NCBI RefSeq assembly: GCF_051859025.1
Contig: NZ_JBHYGL010000015.1
Location: forward strand, 28,063 to 92,062
DNA from: Falsiroseomonas sp051859025
Lineage (GTDB): Bacteria > Pseudomonadota > Alphaproteobacteria > Acetobacterales > Acetobacteraceae
Length of the DNA stretch: 64,000 bases
Reading direction: 5' to 3'
The translations under genes were made by a program, and so were the position numbers. The stretch's first letter is position 1. The number at the start of each line of letters is the position of its first letter. The notes beneath the pieces were generated by a model. That model saw only the letters and a program-made list of their open reading frames with translations. It had not been told where the DNA came from and made no database searches. This document shows, piece after piece, positions 59,312 to 64,000 of this stretch.

Positions 59312-61930
59312 ATGCCGCGCACCGCCACACCTCCGGCCGTGGGCGACCGGATCGCCGCCGCCGGCCGCCGCTTCGCCTCCCCCGCCGTCAAGGCCCTCAT
59401 CCGGCGACGGCTGGCGGAATTGCTCGGCCTGGCGCTGGTCGTCACCGGGCTGGTGACGGGCCTGGCGCTTGGCACCTATGACCCGGCCGACCCCTCCTTC
59501 TCCACCGCCACCAGCCGGCCCGTGGGCAATCTGCTCGGCGCGCCGGGCGCGCATGTCGCGGATATCCTGCTGCAGGGCTTCGGCTATGCGGCCTTCCTGC
59601 CGGTGGCCTGCATGATGACCTGGGCCTGGCGCCTCGCGGTCCATAAGGGCCTGTCCCCCTTCGCGCTGCGCTTGGCCTGCCTGCTGGGCGCGCTGCCCCT
59701 GCTGGCCGCGACGCTGACGCTGCTGCCCCTGCCGGATGCCGCCCCCGTGCAAGCCGGGCCGGGCGGCGCGGCGGGGCCGGTGGTGGCGGATGCGGTGCTG
59801 GGCCTGCTGCGGGACCTGCTGGGCCCGGTGGGCGCCGGCATCGCCCATCTGGTGCTGGCGGGGCTGACGGCGGTGCTGGGCTTCGTAGCGCTGGCGCTGA
59901 CGCTGGGCGAATGGCGCCGCGCGGGATCGGCGGCGGGCAACGTGGCCGCCACCGCCGCGGCCGGCGCCGGCCATGCCACCATGGGCGCCGCCCGCACCGC
60001 CGCTGCGGGCGCCCGCAAGGTCGGCGAACAGGTGCCGCCGGGCCTCGTCGCCCGCACCCTCGCCTGGCCCTTCCGCGCCATCGGCGGCGCGATCCGCCGG
60101 CGCCGGGAACGCGAGACGCCCCTGGCGGAAATGCTGCGCAACGCGGACCAGGCGGCCGAGCAGGGCGTCGCCCCCGGCACCACCATCCGCCGGCGCGAAC
60201 CGGTGCTGGACATCGGCGCGCGCGCATCCGGCTTTGAAGCGCCACCCGCGCCGGAGGCGCATCTGCTTCGCGCGCCGGAGGCCCATGCGCCGCCCGCCCC
60301 CGTGCCGCCCGCCATCGATCCGCCGCGCCCGAAGGCGGTGGTGCCGAAGGTGGCGGAACGCGCGCCCGCGCCGAAGCCCGCGCCCAATGCCCGCCAGGGC
60401 AGCCTCGATCTGCCCGACGGCACCTGGCGCTTCCCGCCGCTGTCCCTGCTGACAGCGCCGCCGACCCGCCGCGCCACGGGCCCGTCCGAGGAAGCGCTGC
60501 AGGGCAATGCGCGGATGCTGGAGACGGTGCTGGAGGATTACGGCGTCCGCGGCCAGATCAACCAGATCCGCCCCGGCCCGGTGGTCACGCTGTATGAACT
60601 GGAACCCGCGCCGGGCACCAAATCGGCCCGCGTCATCGGCCTGGCGGACGACATCGCGCGGTCCATGTCCGTCACCGCCGTGCGCATCGCGACGGTGCCC
60701 GGCCGCAACGTCATCGGCATCGAGATGCCGAATGCGAAGCGGGAGACGGTGCTGCTGTCCGAATTGCTGGGCGCGGAGGATTGGGCGCGCAACCCGGGCC
60801 GGCTGAACCTGGCGCTGGGCAAGGATATCGGCGGCGCGCCGGTGATCGCGGACCTGGCCCGCATGCCCCATCTGCTGATCGCGGGCACCACCGGTTCGGG
60901 CAAGTCCGTCGCCGTCAACACCATGATCCTGTCGCTGCTCTACCGGCACAGCCCGGATGAGTGCCGCTTCATCATGATCGACCCGAAGATGCTGGAATTG
61001 TCGGTCTATGACCGCATCCCGCATCTGCTGGCCCCCGTCGTCACCGAACCGCTCAAGGCGATCGGCGCGCTGAAATGGACGGTGCGGGAGATGGAGCGCC
61101 GCTACCGCGCCATGTCGCAGCTCGGCGTCCGCAACATCGCCGGCTACAACGAGAAGGCCGTGGCGGCGCGGGCGCGGGGCGAGGTGCTGACGCGCCGCGT
61201 GCAGGTCGGCTTCGACCCGGAGACGAACAAGCCGCTCTTCGAGGACCAGCCTTTGGCCCTCGAAGCCCTGCCGATGATCGTCGTCATCATCGACGAAGTG
61301 GCCGATCTGATGATGGTCGCGGGCAAGGACATCGAGGCCGCGGTGCAGCGCCTGGCGCAGATGGCGCGTGCCGCGGGCATCCATGTGATCATGGCGACGC
61401 AGCGGCCTTCGGTGGATGTCATCACCGGCACCATCAAGGCGAACTTCCCGACGCGCATCAGCTTCCAGGTCACGTCGAAGATCGACAGCCGGACGATCCT
61501 GGGCGAGATGGGCGCGGAGCAGCTGCTGGGCCAGGGCGACATGCTGCACATGGCCGGCGGCGGGCGCATCAGCCGCGTGCACGGCCCCTTCGTCTCCGAC
61601 CAGGAGGTGGAGGATGTGGTGGCCTTCCTGCGCGACCAGGGGGAGCCGCACTACATCGAGGAAGTGACCGAGGTCGAGGAGGATGGCGACGCCGATGGCC
61701 CGCCGGGGATGCTCGGTGGGAACACCGATGCCGAGGGCTCGCTGTATGACCAGGCGGTCGCGCTGGTGACGCGGGAAGGCAAGGCCAGCACCAGCTTCGT
61801 CCAGCGTCACCTCAACATCGGCTACAACCGCGCCGCGAAGCTGATCGAGCAGATGGAGAAGCAGGGCGTGGTGGGTGCCGCCAACCATGTCGGCAAGCGG
61901 GAAGTGCTGGCGCCGGGGCCCAGGGATTAG
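59312..61930 (+). CDS. ftsK: DNA translocase FtsK
   Basis: An 872-residue division protein that pumps chromosome termini through the septum and activates XerCD. About four membrane helices lie in the first 200 residues, then a Pro/Ala-rich linker of around 190 residues (short for the family), then the motor: LIAGTTGSGKSVAVNTM is Walker A near residue 530, MIVVIIDEVADLMM Walker B near 655, followed by ATQRPSVDVITGTIKANFPTRI. The C-terminal winged helix (EGKASTSFVQRHLNIGYNRAAKLIEQME) is the gamma domain that reads KOPS. ATG 59312 is used; a TTG directly before it is in frame. Confidence 0.97.
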   Translation: MPRTATPPAVGDRIAAAGRRFASPAVKALIRRRLAELLGLALVVTGLVTGLALGTYDPADPSFSTATSRPVGNLLGAPGAHVADILLQGFGYAAFLPVACMMTWAWRLAVHKGLSPFALRLACLLGALPLLAATLTLLPLPDAAPVQAGPGGAAGPVVADAVLGLLRDLLGPVGAGIAHLVLAGLTAVLGFVALALTLGEWRRAGSAAGNVAATAAAGAGHATMGAARTAAAGARKVGEQVPPGLVARTLAWPFRAIGGAIRRRRERETPLAEMLRNADQAAEQGVAPGTTIRRREPVLDIGARASGFEAPPAPEAHLLRAPEAHAPPAPVPPAIDPPRPKAVVPKVAERAPAPKPAPNARQGSLDLPDGTWRFPPLSLLTAPPTRRATGPSEEALQGNARMLETVLEDYGVRGQINQIRPGPVVTLYELEPAPGTKSARVIGLADDIARSMSVTAVRIATVPGRNVIGIEMPNAKRETVLLSELLGAEDWARNPGRLNLALGKDIGGAPVIADLARMPHLLIAGTTGSGKSVAVNTMILSLLYRHSPDECRFIMIDPKMLELSVYDRIPHLLAPVVTEPLKAIGALKWTVREMERRYRAMSQLGVRNIAGYNEKAVAARARGEVLTRRVQVGFDPETNKPLFEDQPLALEALPMIVVIIDEVADLMMVAGKDIEAAVQRLAQMARAAGIHVIMATQRPSVDVITGTIKANFPTRISFQVTSKIDSRTILGEMGAEQLLGQGDMLHMAGGGRISRVHGPFVSDQEVEDVVAFLRDQGEPHYIEEVTEVEEDGDADGPPGMLGGNTDAEGSLYDQAVALVTREGKASTSFVQRHLNIGYNRAAKLIEQMEKQGVVGAANHVGKREVLAPGPRD

Positions 61931-61987
61931 CGGGCCGCGGGACTAGCCCCTTCCCGGATCGGCGCGCGCGGCCATCTCAGCCGCGCC

Positions 61988-62545
61988 ATGACGCCCCGTC
62001 GCGCCCTTCCGTTCCTCCTCCTCGCCCTGCCCCTTCCCGCGGCGGCGGAGGAGGCGGAGGAGGCGGCCTGGCAGGCGTTGCGGGAGGGCGGCATCGTCCT
62101 GTTCCGCCACGCCATCGCCCCCGGCGGCGGGGACCCGCCCGGCTTCCGCCTGGGTGATTGCGCGACGCAGCGCAACCTGGACGACACCGGCCGCGCGCAG
62201 GCGCGGCGGATCGGCGATGCGCTGCGCGGGGCATGCATCGGCGTGGGGGCGGTGCTGGCCTCCGAATGGTGCCGCACCACGGAGACGGCCGAACTCGCCT
62301 TCCCCGGCCGCGTCCAGGCAGCGCCCGCCTTCAACTCCTTCTTCGCGGACCGCAGCAACGCCGCCGCGCAGACCGCCATGGCGCGGGCCGTCCTGCTCGG
62401 CTGGCCGGGGCCCGGCGCGCTGTTCGTCAGCACGCACCAGGTCAACATCACCGCCCTGACCGGCATCGTGCTGGCCTCGGGCGAAGGGGTGGTGCTGCGG
62501 CGGCAGGACGGGGCGCTGGTGGTGGCCGGCCGGATCCGGCCCTGA
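61988..62545 (+). CDS. exported histidine phosphatase-family protein
   Basis: A 185-residue protein with a signal peptide of about 20 residues (PAAAEE). GIVLFRHAIAPGG near residues 35-47 is the phosphatase motif with RHA in place of RHG, SEWCRTTETA near 92 the second Arg block and VSTHQVNITAL near 148 the second catalytic His. A Glu-rich stretch (EEAEEAA) follows the cleavage site. The family dephosphorylates small molecules or proteins; the target is unknown. It is 57 bases after ftsK. Confidence 0.87.
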   Translation: MTPRRALPFLLLALPLPAAAEEAEEAAWQALREGGIVLFRHAIAPGGGDPPGFRLGDCATQRNLDDTGRAQARRIGDALRGACIGVGAVLASEWCRTTETAELAFPGRVQAAPAFNSFFADRSNAAAQTAMARAVLLGWPGPGALFVSTHQVNITALTGIVLASGEGVVLRRQDGALVVAGRIRP

Positions 62546-62638
62546 TCGCTTCACATCGCCGCGACCAGTCGGCGAAGACGGGCGCCACCCCCGGGCGATT
62601 GAACTTTCGGTAATCTTTCCGACCGTAGCAGGGCGGGC

Positions 62639-64000
62639 ATGACACAGACCCATGACCGCCGCTGGGCGGATCTTGACGACACCGCCCTGGCTGCCGTGGC
62701 AGGCGGCACGGGGGCTACCACAGGGGCCAGCGGCGCCCCGGCGACCGACACGGATGAGGAGCCGCAGGTGGGCGCCAGCCTGTCCGGCCCGGTCGTATCC
62801 TCCGGCCGCGTCGCCACCGGCGACCAGGTCTCCGGCAGCATCGTCGTCAACGGGGTCACGCTGCAGGCCGGCGCGGGCTGGGGCGCGGCGGCGGGCTACC
62901 AGGTGACGGCGACCGGCGCCGGCGCCGGGGCGGGCGCCGGCGCCGGCGCCTTCGCCAGCGGCAGCGTGACCGAGGGCAACGTCACCACCACCGTCACGCT
63001 GGCCGCCGCCGCGGGCGCGCAGGTCTCGACGGAGGCCAGCGCCAACGGCATCGCCTCCGGCGGCGTGGCCGGTATCGGGGGCACGGTGTCGGTGCAGGTC
63101 GCGACCGCCCACAATCTGGGCCATGGCACCACGGCCACGACCTCCACCACCACCGAGGTCGGCGTCCGGGCGGTGGCCGAGGCGGGGGTGGCGATCGGGT
63201 CGCGCGGGGTGCAGACCAGCGCGGATGTCTCGGTGGGCGCCTATGCATCCGTGACGACGGCGGCATCGATCGGCGGGCAGCAGGGCTCCGGCACCGTCTC
63301 TGCCGGCTATGTCGATCCGGGCTCGGCGGGCGTCGGCGCGCAGGGGACGGCCGGCTACCAGAACGGCCAGGTGACGCTGGGCGTCAGCGGCGAAGTCGCG
63401 CTCGGCGTCGGCGGCGTCAACCTCGGAATCAGTGGGACGGTGGATGCACATGCCATGGCCGCGGCGGCGGCGGAGGCGACAGCCATGGCGCAGGCACGGG
63501 GCCTGATCGCCGCGCAGGCCGCGATCGTCGAGGCGCATGCGGGCGTCGTGGCGGCGAGCGCCGGCGTGGAGCAGGCGCGCGCCGTGGCATCGGCGGCGGC
63601 CAGGCAGGTGGAGCACCTCGAGGACCGGCTGGAAGCGATGCCCCGGGCCGCAAACCCCTTCAGCCGCGCCATGAGCGGCGGGCTGCGGACGGAGCTCGAG
63701 CGCGCCGAGGTCGTGGCCGAACGGGCGCAGGCCGCCCTTGTGGCGGCGCAGGCCGAGTTCGAGGCCAAGGGGACGACGTTGCGCAACGCGCAGGCCACGC
63801 ATCAGGCCATGACGCGCGGCGTAACCGAGGCGGTGGTGCAGGCCGTGGACCGGATCATCACCGATGAGCGCATGGCCGCCGCGGCGGCGGAAACCCAGCG
63901 CATCGCCGCGGCGGCAGCCGCGGAAGCCGAACGCGCGGCCGCGGCGGCGGCGGCGGAGAGCCAGCGCATCGCCGCGGCGGCGGCCGCGGAAGCCGAACGC
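62639..64000 (+). CDS. large Gly/Ala-rich protein with double-glycine leader, partial
   Basis: An open frame from ATG 62639 runs off the right edge after 454 codons. The start has a double-glycine leader: LDDTALAAVAGG, with Gly22-Gly23 as the cleavage site and hydrophobic residues at -4 (Val20), -7 (Leu17) and -12 (Leu12), exactly the bacteriocin-type spacing recognised by C39-peptidase transporters. Residues 24 to about 265 are a Gly/Ala/Val/Thr/Ser-rich, low-charge region likely to form beta-structure. From about 266 the sequence turns into Ala-rich charged helices (coiled coil) that end in 22-residue repeats with AAAAAAEAER. No Cys occurs and only one Lys. I know no named family for it. 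The upstream gap is 93 bases; no transporter gene is in the window. Confidence 0.8.
   Translation, partial: MTQTHDRRWADLDDTALAAVAGGTGATTGASGAPATDTDEEPQVGASLSGPVVSSGRVATGDQVSGSIVVNGVTLQAGAGWGAAAGYQVTATGAGAGAGAGAGAFASGSVTEGNVTTTVTLAAAAGAQVSTEASANGIASGGVAGIGGTVSVQVATAHNLGHGTTATTSTTTEVGVRAVAEAGVAIGSRGVQTSADVSVGAYASVTTAASIGGQQGSGTVSAGYVDPGSAGVGAQGTAGYQNGQVTLGVSGEVALGVGGVNLGISGTVDAHAMAAAAAEATAMAQARGLIAAQAAIVEAHAGVVAASAGVEQARAVASAAARQVEHLEDRLEAMPRAANPFSRAMSGGLRTELERAEVVAERAQAALVAAQAEFEAKGTTLRNAQATHQAMTRGVTEAVVQAVDRIITDERMAAAAAETQRIAAAAAAEAERAAAAAAAESQRIAAAAAAEAER
63896..64000 (+). repeat. 66-base coding repeat in the Ala-rich protein
   Basis: The 39 bases from 63896 recur from 63962 with one change, a 66-base (22-codon) period. 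It encodes QRIAAAAAAEAER units joined by Ala runs. The array continues past the window edge, so copy number is unknown. Confidence 0.7.

Noticed and set aside
59117..61888. 923-codon open frame on the minus strand opposite ftsK
   Set aside because: Antisense to a clear FtsK with all motifs; His/Arg/Gln-rich shadow.

Overview
The window is a gene-dense, very GC-rich bacterial chromosome segment with about 60 genes and few gaps over 200 bases. Housekeeping genes (gyrB, recF, prfC, ftsK, arfB) show it is chromosomal. Four orphan Bug-type solute receptors, two branched-chain-type ABC transporters, an HWE-family sensor kinase and a GAAC-N7-GAAC LexA-type box point to Alphaproteobacteria. A Roseomonas-like member of the Acetobacteraceae is the best guess; this is inference from gene content, not from a marker comparison.

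Layout. 1-4.2 kb: a plus-strand catabolic operon (deacetylase-like enzyme, Bug receptor, VOC protein, hydroxyacid dehydrogenase, Asp/Glu-racemase-like protein), with a second racemase-like gene cut by the left edge. 4.1-11 kb: a minus-strand LivHMGFK-type transporter with two short-chain dehydrogenases and a metallo-beta-lactamase-fold hydrolase. 11-18 kb: ABC-F ATPase, class III CoA-transferase, DadA-like oxidoreductase with an oligopeptide-type binding protein, GNAT, DUF2141. 18-24.4 kb: gyrB and recF, an HWE kinase and a small AbrB-like protein. 24.5-34.6 kb: a phenylacetate region, tetR-paaK-paaI-paaG divergent from paaN and a second Liv transporter; paaABCDE are absent. 34.6-46 kb: prfC, a glucarate-dehydratase-like enolase overlapping a sulfotransferase, a Bug receptor, an RTX/vanadium-haloperoxidase protein, arfB, a phosphotriesterase-family enzyme, a PHB-depolymerase-type esterase and a ribbon-helix-helix protein. 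46-58.7 kb: a MarR/benzoylformate-decarboxylase/Bug operon, a GntR-controlled MetE-like gene and hydrolase, an Hsp70-like protein, and a GntR-controlled ring-hydroxylation and ring-cleavage operon. 58.7-64 kb: an SOS-box gene of unknown function, ftsK, a histidine phosphatase, and the start of a large Ala/Gly-rich protein with a double-glycine leader.

Most of the region is transport plus aromatic and carboxylic acid catabolism, each cluster with its own regulator. Several regulators have a readable operator beside them: a TetR-type palindrome between the -35 and -10 of paaN, a 22-bp palindrome before marR, three GCATGC-centred sites for one GntR, and an AT-rich site for the other.

The least explained signals are non-coding or poorly known: two families of repeated tandem hairpins whose stems covary between copies, 9-bp-phased TTTAG repeats shared between the AbrB-like promoter and a distant convergent gap, the SOS-box gene upstream of ftsK, and the double-glycine-leader protein at the right edge. 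I saw no rRNA, tRNA, insertion sequence, prophage or CRISPR array.
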